The notes beneath the pieces are model-generated. The model ran no database searches, was not told the DNA's origin, and was given only the letters and a program-made list of their open reading frames with translations. Positions 41,799 through 50,638 of a stretch of DNA of 64,000 nucleotides are shown one piece after another. The stretch's first letter is position 1, and the number at the start of each line of letters is the position of its first letter. Source of the DNA: JAVBRA01 sp031548435 (GTDB lineage: Bacteria; Bacteroidota; Bacteroidia; Bacteroidales; Rikenellaceae). The position numbers and the translations under genes were made by a program. Where the stretch lies: contig JAVBRA010000005.1 of assembly GCA_031548435.1 (NCBI GenBank), positions 1 to 64,000 on the forward strand. The letters are read 5' to 3'.

Positions 41799-43088
41799 AT
41801 GAGGATATTCATCATTATAATGCTGGTGCTGGCCTACGCTCTGCTGGCCATGTACGAAATCGCTCTGGTGTCGGGCAGCAAATCGCTGCTCAAATCGCTT
41901 GCCGACAAGGGGCGCAAGCGGGCTGCGACAGTGCTCGGAATAGCCGCCGCGCCCGAGAACATGTTGTACACTATCCGCTTGTGGACTACCGTCATTGCCA
42001 TTGTGCTGGGCATCCATTCCGTGCTGGCGTTCCATCTCGACCTGTCGCAGCTCTGGGGCATGAGCCTCTCCATTGCCGGGGCGGCGGTGGTGATTGTTGC
42101 GCTGGTGGTGGTGGCGCTCACCGTTCTGGGCGACGCGGTGCCTAAATTCGTCGGGCTCAACTATCCCGAGGTGTTGGCTATGACGCTCACTCCGTTGATG
42201 AGGATCGTGGCCGGAGTGTCGTTCCCGCTGGTGTGGCTGCTGAAAATGACCTCGAAGCTGATCTGTAAAATTCTGGGAATCAAAACATCCGACACCAAAA
42301 CCATGTCCGAGGATGAGATCAAGCTCATCCTCAAGCAGGGATCGGAGCAGGGGGTGATCGAGCCGCAGGAGACCAACATGATCAAAGAGGTGTTCCGCTT
42401 CAGCGACACCTCGGCCGGCGAGTTGATGACCCACCGCACCGAACTGGTATCTCTCTACACCGACCAGACCAAGGACGAAGTGCTCGACGTGATCTCTTCC
42501 GAGCAGTACAGCCGCTATCTGTTGTGCGACGAGAGCAGCGAGGATGTGTTGGGAGTGGTGTCGGTCAAGGATATCATCGGCCTGTGGCGCGAGGGCGAGG
42601 CGTTCGATCTGCGCCGTATTGTTGCCCAGCCGGTCTTTATCAAGGAAGACACGTTGGCCCACAAGGTGCTCGAAATATTCAAGCAGAAAAAAAGCAGTTT
42701 TGCCGTGGTCGTCAATGAATACGGGGCGATCGAAGGGGTCATCACCCTGCACGACATCACCGAGAGCATCCTGGGCGACATCCCCGAAGAGAACGACGAG
42801 CCTGAAGAAGCCTCCATCTTCGAGCGCGAAGACGGGTCGATGCTGGTGGACGGCACCTGTCCGCTGGACGAGTTCATGGAGCGGATGGGCATTTACGATT
42901 ATGAAGATCTGGAAGAGGGTAACTTCAATACCCTCAGCGGTATGGCCATGTTTCTACTGGACGAGTTCCCGAAAACGGGTGACCGGTTCGTCTACCGCAA
43001 CCTCGGCTTCGAGGTGGTGGATATGGATGGCAACCGGGTCGACAAGCTGCTGGTGCGGCCCATCCGCCCCGACGACCAGGAAGAGTAG
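41799..43088 (+). CDS. CNNM/CorC-type protein (DUF21, CBS pair, CorC_HlyC)
   Basis: A 429-aa membrane protein of the family that exports Mg or Co, annotated as hemolysin in old databases. The N-terminal DUF21 domain (about 1-190) has an EIALVSGSKS-type first segment and spans; two CBS domains follow (TLVSLYTDQTKDEVLDVISSEQYSRYLLCDESSEDVLGVVSVKDI and AQPVFIKEDTLAHKVLEIFKQKKSSFAVVVNEYGAIEGVITLHDITESILGDI), then a CorC_HlyC domain with DGSMLVDGTCPLDEFMERMGIYDYEDLEEGNFNTLSGMAMFLL. The start at 41799 is nearer the family N-terminus than 41748, which is inside the repeat. Confidence 0.92.
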   Translation: MRIFIIIMLVLAYALLAMYEIALVSGSKSLLKSLADKGRKRAATVLGIAAAPENMLYTIRLWTTVIAIVLGIHSVLAFHLDLSQLWGMSLSIAGAAVVIVALVVVALTVLGDAVPKFVGLNYPEVLAMTLTPLMRIVAGVSFPLVWLLKMTSKLICKILGIKTSDTKTMSEDEIKLILKQGSEQGVIEPQETNMIKEVFRFSDTSAGELMTHRTELVSLYTDQTKDEVLDVISSEQYSRYLLCDESSEDVLGVVSVKDIIGLWREGEAFDLRRIVAQPVFIKEDTLAHKVLEIFKQKKSSFAVVVNEYGAIEGVITLHDITESILGDIPEENDEPEEASIFEREDGSMLVDGTCPLDEFMERMGIYDYEDLEEGNFNTLSGMAMFLLDEFPKTGDRFVYRNLGFEVVDMDGNRVDKLLVRPIRPDDQEE

Positions 43089-43445
43089 CGCATCGGAGAA
43101 TCTGCCGCAAAACGACGTAGTCGCCTCTCGTTTCCATCAGGTTGCTTAAAGCCTTGGTTTATAGAACTCTGTGTCCTTATTAAATGGGACTTTGGACGGA
43201 TGTGCGTAAAAAATGCTGCGTTGCCTGACGGTCGTCAGGCAACGCAGCATAGCGAAATGGCTGAAGGGGAAAAATCCAATGCCCCCGCAGGATATTTCTG
43301 AGCGGCGTGGCAGGCACGCTTTGAACGGGAACCTCCATCTGCAGAACACGGCCTTTGTGCGTGTGAAACCGTTTCCATCCAGATAGAACCTGATTCCTAA
43401 TGGAACAACGCTCCCTATAACAGACGGGCCAGAGGCTCTCCCGAC
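43089..43445. other. Intergenic stretch with one strong terminator
   Basis: Convergent genes flank it. Apart from the hairpin at 43213-43250 no gene or repeat is visible. Confidence 0.5.
43206..43250 (-). terminator. Perfect 18-bp terminator of the serine-synthesis unit
   Basis: ATGCTGCGTTGCCTGACG, a 2-nt centre, then its exact complement, followed on the minus strand by T6 (complement of 43206-43212). Confidence 0.85.
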
Positions 43446-44687
43446 CTATTCCAGCGAATGGATCACCAGCCCCGAACGCAGTTTCGGTTCGAACCACGTG
43501 GTTTTCGGGGGCATGATGTTGCCGGTGTCGGCAATGTCGATCAGTTGCTTCATCGACACGGGGTAGAGGGCGAAAGCCACCTTCATGTCGCCGCTGTCGA
43601 CGCGCTTTTTCAGCTCGCCCAGGCCGCGGATCCCGCCCACGAAATCGATGCGCTTGTCCACCCTCAGGTCTTTGATGCCGAGAATGTTGTCGAGCACCAG
43701 GTTCGACAGGATCGTCACGTCCAGCACGCCGATCGGGTCGGCGTCGTTGTAGGTGCCGGGCAGGGCCGTGAGGCTGTACCATTTGCCGTCGAGGTACATG
43801 GCGAAGTTGTGCAGCGCCGCGGGCGTGTAGATTTCGGCGCCCATCTCTTTCACCTCAAACGATTTCCTGAGTTGCTCTGTCAGCTGTGCGGGCGTCAGTC
43901 CGTTCAGGTCTTTCACCACGCGGTTGTAGTCGATGATCTTCAGTTGGTTGTCGGGGAAGATCACGGCCAGAAAATAACAATACTCCTCGTTGCCCGTGTG
44001 GTTCGGGTTGGCCTTCATCTTCTCCTGCCCAACGAGCGCGGCGGCGGCGGTGCGGTGGTGCCCGTCGGCGACGTACAGCGCGGGGATCTTCTCGAACAGT
44101 TCGGTGATGCGGGCGATGGTCTTTTCGTCGTCGATCACCCAGAAATGATGTCCGAAGCCGTCGTCGGCCGTAAAGTCGTACTCGGCGGGCTTGTTTTTCA
44201 CCACCTCGGCGATGATCTTATCGACCTCCGTTTCAGCGGGATACGAAAAAAATACCGGCTCGATGTTGGCGTCCTGGATGCGCACGTGGATCATGCGGTC
44301 TTCCTCTTTGTCCTTGCGGGTGAGCTCGTGCTTTTTGATCTTGCCGCTGAGGTAGTCGTCGAAATGACAGGCGGCTGCCAGCCCGTACTGCGTGCGGCCG
44401 TTCATGGTCTGGGCGTAGACGTAATATTTCTCGGTATCGTCCTGTCGGAGCCAGCCATTGGCTTTCCATTTCTTGAAATTCTCGACCGCTTTGTCATACA
44501 CCTGCTGCGAGTGCTCGTCGGCGATCGGGTCGAAGTCGATCTCGGGCTTGGTGATGTGCAACAGCGATTTCTCGCCGGCCTCTTTCTTGGCTTCCTGAGA
44601 GTTGAGCACGTCGTAGGGACGTGCGGCCACCTCTTTCACCATCTCTTTCGGGGGGCGTATCCCCTTGAAGGGCTTTATCTTAACCAT
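43446..44687 (-). CDS. DUF1015 family protein
   Basis: A 413-aa cytosolic protein of the DUF1015 family. Conserved stretches are VKIKPFKGIRPPKEMVKEVAARPYDVLNSQEA at the N-terminus, ADGHHRTAAAALVGQEKM in the middle (a strongly conserved GHHR box) and VDKRIDFVGGIRGLGELKKRVDSGDMKVAFALYPVSMKQLIDIADTGNIMPPKTTWFEPKLRSGLVIHSLE at the end. It follows serC and serA in the same direction, with 141 bp to serA. I recall that in Bacteroides-type genomes it is linked to serA/serC and has been suggested to act in serine or phosphoserine metabolism; its reaction is not shown here. Confidence 0.88.
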   Translation of the reverse strand: MVKIKPFKGIRPPKEMVKEVAARPYDVLNSQEAKKEAGEKSLLHITKPEIDFDPIADEHSQQVYDKAVENFKKWKANGWLRQDDTEKYYVYAQTMNGRTQYGLAAACHFDDYLSGKIKKHELTRKDKEEDRMIHVRIQDANIEPVFFSYPAETEVDKIIAEVVKNKPAEYDFTADDGFGHHFWVIDDEKTIARITELFEKIPALYVADGHHRTAAAALVGQEKMKANPNHTGNEEYCYFLAVIFPDNQLKIIDYNRVVKDLNGLTPAQLTEQLRKSFEVKEMGAEIYTPAALHNFAMYLDGKWYSLTALPGTYNDADPIGVLDVTILSNLVLDNILGIKDLRVDKRIDFVGGIRGLGELKKRVDSGDMKVAFALYPVSMKQLIDIADTGNIMPPKTTWFEPKLRSGLVIHSLE

Positions 44688-44828
44688 TGTTTAGTTGTTA
44701 TTGATGAGTTTTAGTGCTGTCATCCCGGGCCTTGGCGAAAAATCTTCGGATCAGAACCGTACGTCCTGTTATGGAGTCAGATCTTCCGCCAAGGTTCAGG
44801 ATACAAGCGAGGGTGGGGGCATCCCCGC

Positions 44829-45752
44829 TTATTTGTTTACTTTGAATTTGATGTTCCCGTTCTTGAAAAAGTCCACGATCTGGTTGGCGGCGGCCAGCCC
44901 GGCGTTGATGTTGGCCTCGGCCGTTTCGGCACCCATCTTCTTGGAGGTGGCGAACACGCGCATCCCGAATTTCTCGGTCATCAGGCTCAGCGAGTCGGGA
45001 GCGACGTCGGCGGCGTATTTGAGCGTGGGAAACTCTTCCATCGCCTGGATCAGCCCCTGTTCGTCGATCACCTCCTTGCGGGCCGTATTGACCAGCGTGG
45101 CGCCTTTGGGCATGGTCGACAACAGCTTGTGGTTGATCGACTTTTTGGTTTGCTCGGTGGCGGGGATGTGCAGCGAAATGTAGTCGCAGGTCGAGTAGAG
45201 CTCCTCGGCGCTGTTGGTCTGGCGCACGCCGTCCCACTCGAACACGGCCGGGTCGGCGACGTAGGGATCGTAGGCGTACACCTCCATTCCCATGGCCTTG
45301 CCGGCAATGCCCACCAGGCGGCCCACGTTGCCGTAGGCGTGGATGCCGAGCTTCTTGCCTTTGATCTCGGTTCCGGTGCCGGGATTGAACTGGTTGCGGG
45401 CCATGTAGATCATCATGCCGATGGCCAGCTCGGCCACGGCGTTCGAGTTCTGTCCCGGGGTGTTCATCACCACGATGCCTTTGGCCGTGCAAGCTTCCAG
45501 GTCGACGTTGTCGTACCCGGCGCCGGCGCGCACCACGATCTTAAGCTTCGGGGCGGCGGCCACCACTTCGGCCGTCACCTTGTCGCTGCGGATAATCAGT
45601 GCGTCGGCCTCTTTCACAGCGTCGAACAGTTGCTGCTTGTCGGTGTATTTTTCGAGCAGGGATACCTGGTAGCCCGCTTCGGCAATGATCTTCGAAATGC
45701 CCTCAACCGCCACTTTGGCGAAAGGTTTCTCAGTTGCTATGAGTATGTTCAT
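44829..45752 (-). CDS. serA: D-3-phosphoglycerate dehydrogenase
   Basis: Oxidises 3-phosphoglycerate, the first step of serine synthesis. The 306-aa short form lacks the ACT regulatory domain of E. coli SerA. It has an NAD-binding fold with GIHAYGNVGRLVG (residues 137-149), VRAGAGYDNVDLEAC and the catalytic-type Arg225 in LVNTARKEVID. Where relatives have the catalytic Glu and His (DVFxxEP, TPHxGAST), this protein reads YAADVAPDSL and FATSKKMGAETAEA (K271-K272). This form is known in Bacteroides-type genomes, so it may be a family variant. Start at 45752; part of the serC unit. Confidence 0.85.
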   Translation of the reverse strand: MNILIATEKPFAKVAVEGISKIIAEAGYQVSLLEKYTDKQQLFDAVKEADALIIRSDKVTAEVVAAAPKLKIVVRAGAGYDNVDLEACTAKGIVVMNTPGQNSNAVAELAIGMMIYMARNQFNPGTGTEIKGKKLGIHAYGNVGRLVGIAGKAMGMEVYAYDPYVADPAVFEWDGVRQTNSAEELYSTCDYISLHIPATEQTKKSINHKLLSTMPKGATLVNTARKEVIDEQGLIQAMEEFPTLKYAADVAPDSLSLMTEKFGMRVFATSKKMGAETAEANINAGLAAANQIVDFFKNGNIKFKVNK

Positions 45753-45917
45753 GGTCAAATTTTTTAGATGAAGAACCATTTTTCAATTACCTGAGTTGTG
45801 CGTAGAGTGCGTCGGATTTGGAATGTCGTTTTCTTCATTAACCGGAGCGTACTAAAGGTGCCTGAGGATTAAGAAAGATAAGGATATTCCAAAGGTGGCG
45901 CGCTATACGCGCAACCA

Positions 45918-46991
45918 CTACTTTCCGTACCTGGCTTCGAATTCGCGCATGCAGTCCACCAGCGCCATCACGCTTTCGATGGGCAGGGCGTTGTAGGTCG
46001 AGGCGCGGAAACCGCCCACCAGACGGTGCCCTTTCAGGCCCACCATGCCGCGTTCCTTGGCGAAATCGAGGAACGTCGGTTCCAATTCTTCCTTGCCTTC
46101 GGCCATCACGAACGGGATGTTCATCAGCGAACGGTCTTCCTTGACCACCGGGCCGCGGAACATCGAGTTGCGGTCGATCTCGTTGTAGAGCATGCCGGCC
46201 TTTTCGATGTTGATGTCGTACATGGCCTTCACCCCGCCCAGCGACTTGAGCCAGCGCAGCGTTTCGCGCATCACCAGCACCGGGAACACCGGCGGAGTGT
46301 TGTACATCGACCCCTCTTTGATGTGGTTGCGGTAGTCGATCATGGCGGGGAGCTTGCGGCTCACCTTGCCCAGAATGTCTTCGCGCACGATCACGAACGT
46401 AACGCCCGCCGGGGCGAGGTTCTTCTGCGCGCCGCCGTAGATCAGGGCGTATTTCGACACGTCCACCGGACGGCTCATGATGTCCGAGCTCATGTCGGCC
46501 ACCAGGGGCACCGGCGAATCGATGTCGGTGTGGAACTCGGTGCCGTAGATGGTGTTGTTGGTGGTGATGTGCAGGTAGTCTGCATCCGCGGGGATCTTAA
46601 ACCCTTTGGGGATGTACGAGAAATTTTTGTCTTCGCTCGATGCGACCACTTCCACCTGGCCGAACAGTTTCGCCTCCTTGATGGCCTTGTTGGCCCACAC
46701 TCCGGTGTTGACGTAGGCGGCTTTTTTCTCCAGCAGGTTGTAGGGCACTTCGTAGAACTGCGAGCTGGCGCCGCCGCCCACGAACAGGGTGTGGTAGCCC
46801 TCGGGAATGTCCAGCAGTTCTTTGAACAATGCCCGCGTTTCGTCGAAGATGGCTTCGATGTCTTTGGTGCGGTGCGACATTTCGAGGATGCTCAGCCCGG
46901 TGTTTTCGTACTCCAGGACGGCCTTCGAGGCGTACTCTACGGCAGGGCGCGGCAGGATCGACGGCCCTGCGCTGAAATTGTGTTTTTTCAT
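45918..46991 (-). CDS. serC: Phosphoserine aminotransferase
   Basis: PLP enzyme that makes 3-phosphoserine from 3-phosphohydroxypyruvate, and likely also serves in PLP synthesis (4-phosphohydroxythreonine). The 357-aa protein begins KKHNFSAGPSILPRPAVEYA (family start), followed by HTLFVGGGASSQFYEVPYNLL, ADMSSDIMSRPVDVSKYALIYGGAQKNLAPAGVTFVIVRED (PLP lysine in AQKN) and FRASTYNALPIESVMALVDCM. It is the first gene of the serC-serA-DUF1015 group. pdxJ lies 12 kb away, the other PLP pathway enzyme in this window. Confidence 0.95.
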   Translation of the reverse strand: MKKHNFSAGPSILPRPAVEYASKAVLEYENTGLSILEMSHRTKDIEAIFDETRALFKELLDIPEGYHTLFVGGGASSQFYEVPYNLLEKKAAYVNTGVWANKAIKEAKLFGQVEVVASSEDKNFSYIPKGFKIPADADYLHITTNNTIYGTEFHTDIDSPVPLVADMSSDIMSRPVDVSKYALIYGGAQKNLAPAGVTFVIVREDILGKVSRKLPAMIDYRNHIKEGSMYNTPPVFPVLVMRETLRWLKSLGGVKAMYDINIEKAGMLYNEIDRNSMFRGPVVKEDRSLMNIPFVMAEGKEELEPTFLDFAKERGMVGLKGHRLVGGFRASTYNALPIESVMALVDCMREFEARYGK

Positions 46992-47049
46992 GATGGTTAT
47001 TTGTTTGATTATTGGCTTTATATGACTTGATAAACAGCGAGACGGAGGT

Positions 47050-47919
47050 TTAGCGGTTGTTTAAATATGGATTTTCCGGCAATTCGGTCACTTCGTATCC
47101 CATTTGTTTCATAGCCCGGACGGTCTCCATGTCCGGCGCTTGCTTGAACAGCACGCAGCAAAGGGTGGAGTAGGGGATCAGGTGCAGCCGGCACAGGATA
47201 TTCCGGAGCCTGATCTTTCGCCTCGCCTTTTTCGGCGCGATGCCCGGGGCCAGGTTCACCTTCCGGATGGCGATGCATGGCAGCCCCACGCCCATCGCTA
47301 TTTTCTCGATCTCGCGCCCCGAGATCTTGAACACGTAATTGCCGACGGTTTCGAACGAGTAGTGGTTTTTCCATATCCGGTCGATCCACTTGGGGTTGAA
47401 CCGGTCGAGGACGTTTTTCAGAAACATCAGTCCCGGCATCTGGAGCAGCATGTCCGACGGCTCGATGAGTATGGCGGCTTTCGAGGCCACCCGCAGCATC
47501 TCGTACACGCCCAGGTAAGCCCGCGGAAAATGGTGGAACGCCTCGCGGCAGCAGACATAATCGAAGGCGTTGTTTTCGCAGTCGATCCGCTCGGCGTTTA
47601 GCTGTCTGAATTTGGTTATCCCCCCTTGCTTTTGCGCTTCTTTCAGAAAGGTGTCGGAAATGTCCGACGCGGTCGCGTCCTGTTGCTTTTGCAGCAGGTA
47701 GTTCGCCTCGAAGCCGTTGTAGTCGGCGATGGTGAGCCAGGTGCCCGGAGTTCTCCAGAACGGTTGCAGCAGATCCAGCGTTTTCACGTTCGACCGGTAG
47801 GTTTCGTTGTTCTGATCGCGAATATACGCCAGACGAGAATCCTGTTCGGTTATCAGTCGGTCGATGTGCCGGGCGTGTGCAATGTGGCTTTTTTCAATGG
47901 CGCCTTCCGGTTTTGTCAT
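47050..47919 (-). CDS. Class I SAM-dependent methyltransferase
   Basis: A 289-aa methyltransferase with a Rossmann-like SAM site: FWRTPGTWLTIADYNGFEANYLLQ (motif I region), ATASDISDTFLKEAQ (acidic post-I) and FDYVCCREAFHHFPRAYLGVYEMLRVASKAAILIEP (motif II-III, as in Methyltransf_11). The C-terminal part (WKNHYSFETVGNYVFKISGREIEKIAMGVGLP) is helical. The substrate is unknown. The ATG at 47919 lies just after a good promoter (47952-47982); the reading frame is open far upstream, but that part is only the shadow of the opposite MATE gene. Confidence 0.85.
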   Translation of the reverse strand: MTKPEGAIEKSHIAHARHIDRLITEQDSRLAYIRDQNNETYRSNVKTLDLLQPFWRTPGTWLTIADYNGFEANYLLQKQQDATASDISDTFLKEAQKQGGITKFRQLNAERIDCENNAFDYVCCREAFHHFPRAYLGVYEMLRVASKAAILIEPSDMLLQMPGLMFLKNVLDRFNPKWIDRIWKNHYSFETVGNYVFKISGREIEKIAMGVGLPCIAIRKVNLAPGIAPKKARRKIRLRNILCRLHLIPYSTLCCVLFKQAPDMETVRAMKQMGYEVTELPENPYLNNR

Positions 47920-47951
47920 GCAATGGCTGTTATGGCGTATTCGTACACCTC

Positions 47952-47982
47952 CAAAAGTACGCTTTTTTTGTGAGACGGCAAA
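47952..47982 (-). promoter_or_regulatory. Promoter of the methyltransferase gene
   Basis: Minus strand: TTTG (complement of 47979-47982), 19-nt spacer, TACTTTTG (complement of 47952-47959). Leader about 26 nt. Confidence 0.7.
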
Positions 47983-48018
47983 GGTTTTTGCCGAAAATTT
48001 ACGACCTTTGGCTTCCGT

Positions 48019-49374
48019 ATGAAAGACCTCACTTCCGGCCCCATCGCTAAGGGGATCTTCCGATTTGCCATGCCCATTGTGCTGGGCAATGTTTTTATGC
48101 AGTTCTACCAGATGGTGGACGCGGCCATCGTGGGGCGCTTTGTGGGGAAACAGGCGCTGGCGGCCGTGGGGGCGTCGACGCCGGTGGTGTTCATGGTCGT
48201 CGCGCTGGTCATTGGGCTCAGCGCCGGGGCGTCGGTGGTCATCTCGCAATATTTCGGGGCGAAGCAGTACGACAAAGTGCGCCGCTCGTCCGACACGCTC
48301 TATATCTTCCTGCTTGCCACCGCTGTGCTGGTTACCGCTTTCGGGCTTGTGCTCAGCCGGTGGGTGCTGGGATTCATGGACCTGGAGCCCGATGTGCTGC
48401 CGATGGCCGTGTCGTACCTTAAGATATACTTCTCGGGGTCGCTGCTGTTGTTCGGGTTCAACTCCCTGAGCGCCATTCTGCGCGGCATCGGCGATTCGAA
48501 GACGCCGCTCTATTTCCTTGTTGCGTCGGCGGTGCTGAACGTGGCGCTCGACTTGTTGTTCGTCGTTTCGTTCGGCTGGGGGGTCGAGGGGGCCGCCTGG
48601 GCCACGGTGATCTCGCAGGGGGCGGCCTTTATCTGCGGGCTGCTCTATGTCAACCGCAAGTTTGAGGTGATCCGGCTGCACATCCCCACCATGCGCTTCA
48701 GCAAGTCCATCTTCAAACAGATGGTCAATTTCGGGCTCCCGTCGGGATTCCAGCAGACGTTCGTGGCCATCGGCAACCTGGCCCTGATCCGGATCGTTAC
48801 GGGCTTCGGCACCGACCTGTTGGCGGCTTACACCTCGGCCGGGCGGCTGGACATGATCGCCTCGATCCCGGCCATGAATTTCGGCATGGCGCTCAGCTCG
48901 TTCGTGGGCCAGAACATGGGGGCGGGCAGAGTCGATCGGGCCCGGGCCGGGCTGTGGGCCACGCTCAAGATGACGTGGGTCATCAGCGCCTGCCTCACGC
49001 TGGTGATCGTGATCTTCGGCCACGACCTGATGCGGATTTTCACCACCGACCCCGAGGTGATCCGCCTGGGGCGCGGGTATCTGGTGGTGGTGTCGTCGTT
49101 CTACATCATCTTCGCCACCATGTTTGTGGTCAACGGCCTGCTGCGCGGCGCCGGAGCGGTGATCGTGCCCATGTTCACCACGCTGTTCTCGCTGTGGCTG
49201 GTTCGCATTCCGCTGGCGGCGGTGTTGTCGCAGCACTGGGGGCCGCACGGCATCTGGTGGGCCATTCCCGTGGGGTGGTTCTGCGGCATGGTGGGGGCGG
49301 TGGTCTACTACTTCACCGGCAAGTGGAAAGATAAAAACGTGATGGCCCGCAAAGCCGGCACGGCTGAATTATAA
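48019..49374 (+). CDS. MATE-family efflux transporter
   Basis: Na+ or H+-coupled multidrug exporter of the inner membrane. The 451-aa protein has twelve predicted spans and the two-fold MATE pattern: IVLGNVFMQFYQMVDAAIVGRFVGKQALAAVGASTPVVFM in the first half and INFGLPSGFQQTFVAIGNLALIRIVTGFGTDLLAAYTSAGRLDMIASIPAMNFGMALSSFVGQNMGAGRVDRARAG in the second. The conserved Gly/Pro-rich segment is present; the substrate cannot be told. It is divergent from the methyltransferase gene and has no downstream partner. Confidence 0.93.
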   Translation: MKDLTSGPIAKGIFRFAMPIVLGNVFMQFYQMVDAAIVGRFVGKQALAAVGASTPVVFMVVALVIGLSAGASVVISQYFGAKQYDKVRRSSDTLYIFLLATAVLVTAFGLVLSRWVLGFMDLEPDVLPMAVSYLKIYFSGSLLLFGFNSLSAILRGIGDSKTPLYFLVASAVLNVALDLLFVVSFGWGVEGAAWATVISQGAAFICGLLYVNRKFEVIRLHIPTMRFSKSIFKQMVNFGLPSGFQQTFVAIGNLALIRIVTGFGTDLLAAYTSAGRLDMIASIPAMNFGMALSSFVGQNMGAGRVDRARAGLWATLKMTWVISACLTLVIVIFGHDLMRIFTTDPEVIRLGRGYLVVVSSFYIIFATMFVVNGLLRGAGAVIVPMFTTLFSLWLVRIPLAAVLSQHWGPHGIWWAIPVGWFCGMVGAVVYYFTGKWKDKNVMARKAGTAEL

Positions 49375-49890
49375 CCTTTCACATATCGCGAGGCGCCGGA
49401 GGGATGGCATGGGCCTGAATTCCATTAGGCTACGGCCTGCGGAAGAGCGCCCCGTAAATTCAGCGACCCGCAGGGTGGCGCCGACGCTTTTGTTGTCGGA
49501 TGTCCGGTTCGCCTGTTTCGGGTGAAGTGGATCTGTTGTTGACAAATCGCACGGTGTACACCTGTTATGGAAATGGGACGGGCTGCCCGCGCACCTCGTT
49601 CCCATGCAATGAGCGGTTGCTTTTTTCTTCCCGGCTTCGGGCTTGCGCAATTTTGCGACCGGAAGCATGCTCGTCGAGACCTCTGCCGGATATGGCTGGT
49701 CTGCCTCGCCCGCCAGTTCGGGGAACGGGATTCTGCTGCGTTTCTTTCAGACCGGGGTCTGGCCGGGCCACGGTTTCGACCGCGCATTCGGCTTCCCGGT
49801 GCGTTGTCTCCAAGTGTTTACAGCCGCCCTCCGGTATTTTTAGTCTTTAAGGGTTAAATTCCCCGACCGCTTGCGGCGGGAAGGCTCATT
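49375..49890. other. Intergenic stretch of unclear origin
   Basis: About 515 bp with short frames on both strands but no recognisable protein, start context or repeat. Possible decayed DNA. A terminator follows at 49891. Confidence 0.4.
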
Positions 49891-49922
49891 AAAAAGAGCA
49901 TCCCGTGCGGGATGCTCTTTTT
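49891..49922. terminator. Bidirectional terminator
   Basis: AAAAAGAGCATCCC, 4-nt loop, GGGATGCTCTTTTT: 14-bp perfect stem flanked by A5/T5. Confidence 0.85.
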
Positions 49923-49975
49923 ATTATCATGGAGCGGCTTCTATGCCGCTGCGATCCTCTCTTTCGCCTTTCGCG

Positions 49976-50494
49976 TTAGAGGTTTTCTTTCGCGTCTTCG
50001 ATTTCGTTGGCGAGCTTGTCCTTGGCTTCATCGGTCAGGCCGTCCATGCTGGCGATGTTCTCCCCTTTGACCAGCCTCTTGATGGATGCGCCCACGCCCA
50101 TGTTCACCTCGATCGCGTTGTACGATTCCTTGATGGCTTTGTCGATGTCGCCGTAGAATTGCTTGCCGCTGCCCCAGATGGCGTTGAAGATCAGCTTGTC
50201 GAGCAGGCCGGCCTTGCGGGTGATCATTTCGATGATGGAACTGGGTGTCCAGCCGCCCACCGAGATCATGGTGGCATACGATTCGCCGCCTTCCGAGAAA
50301 CTGATGACCACGCCGTGATAGCCGTTTTTCTTGATGCGGATCATATCTGCCGTGTTGCCCGTCAGGAATTTTTTTGCACCCTTGTCGGCCCTGCTGATGG
50401 TGATCTGATATTTGTCGCCCAGTTTGCCTTTGATTGCTTCGACGATCTCTTCAAGGCTTTTGATGTCGGCCTTGGTTTTGTACATTTCTGCCAT
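49976..50494 (-). CDS. Cytosolic protein of unknown function
   Basis: A 172-aa soluble alpha/beta protein without a signal peptide, membrane span or cysteine. The N-half reads EEIVEAIKGKLGDKYQITISRADKGAKKFLTGNTADMIRIKKNGYHGVVISFSEGGESYATMISVGGWTPSSIIEMITRKAG; the C-half is helical and acidic. The mix of a KLGDKYQ-type strand and a glycine-rich centre does not match a family I can name. It has its own promoter (50527-50534) and a terminator, so it is monocistronic, implying regulated or strong expression. Confidence 0.75.
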   Translation of the reverse strand: MAEMYKTKADIKSLEEIVEAIKGKLGDKYQITISRADKGAKKFLTGNTADMIRIKKNGYHGVVISFSEGGESYATMISVGGWTPSSIIEMITRKAGLLDKLIFNAIWGSGKQFYGDIDKAIKESYNAIEVNMGVGASIKRLVKGENIASMDGLTDEAKDKLANEIEDAKENL

Positions 50495-50526
50495 AATATT
50501 TATTTGAGTGGTTGGTTATTCGGGTG

Positions 50527-50534
50527 CAAAAATA
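50527..50534 (-). promoter_or_regulatory. -7 element of the 172-aa protein gene
   Basis: CAAAAATA on the plus strand reads TATTTTTG on the minus strand, 33 bp before the start codon. Confidence 0.55.
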
Positions 50535-50638
50535 GAAAAATATCCGAGAAACCAACCCCCTTAAGAAAATATTTTCCGGGATAATTGTTTTTTTGAGGAG
50601 CATTACAGATCGCGGGTGGCAATGGCGGAAAGAGCGTC

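Noticed and set aside
47920..49248. Upstream 443 codons of the methyltransferase frame
   Set aside because: They lie opposite the MATE gene and are its shadow; the methyltransferase begins at 47919, just after a good promoter.
49369..49857. Short frames on both strands (80-120 aa)
   Set aside because: All overlap one another in different frames, with arginine/proline-rich translations and no start context.
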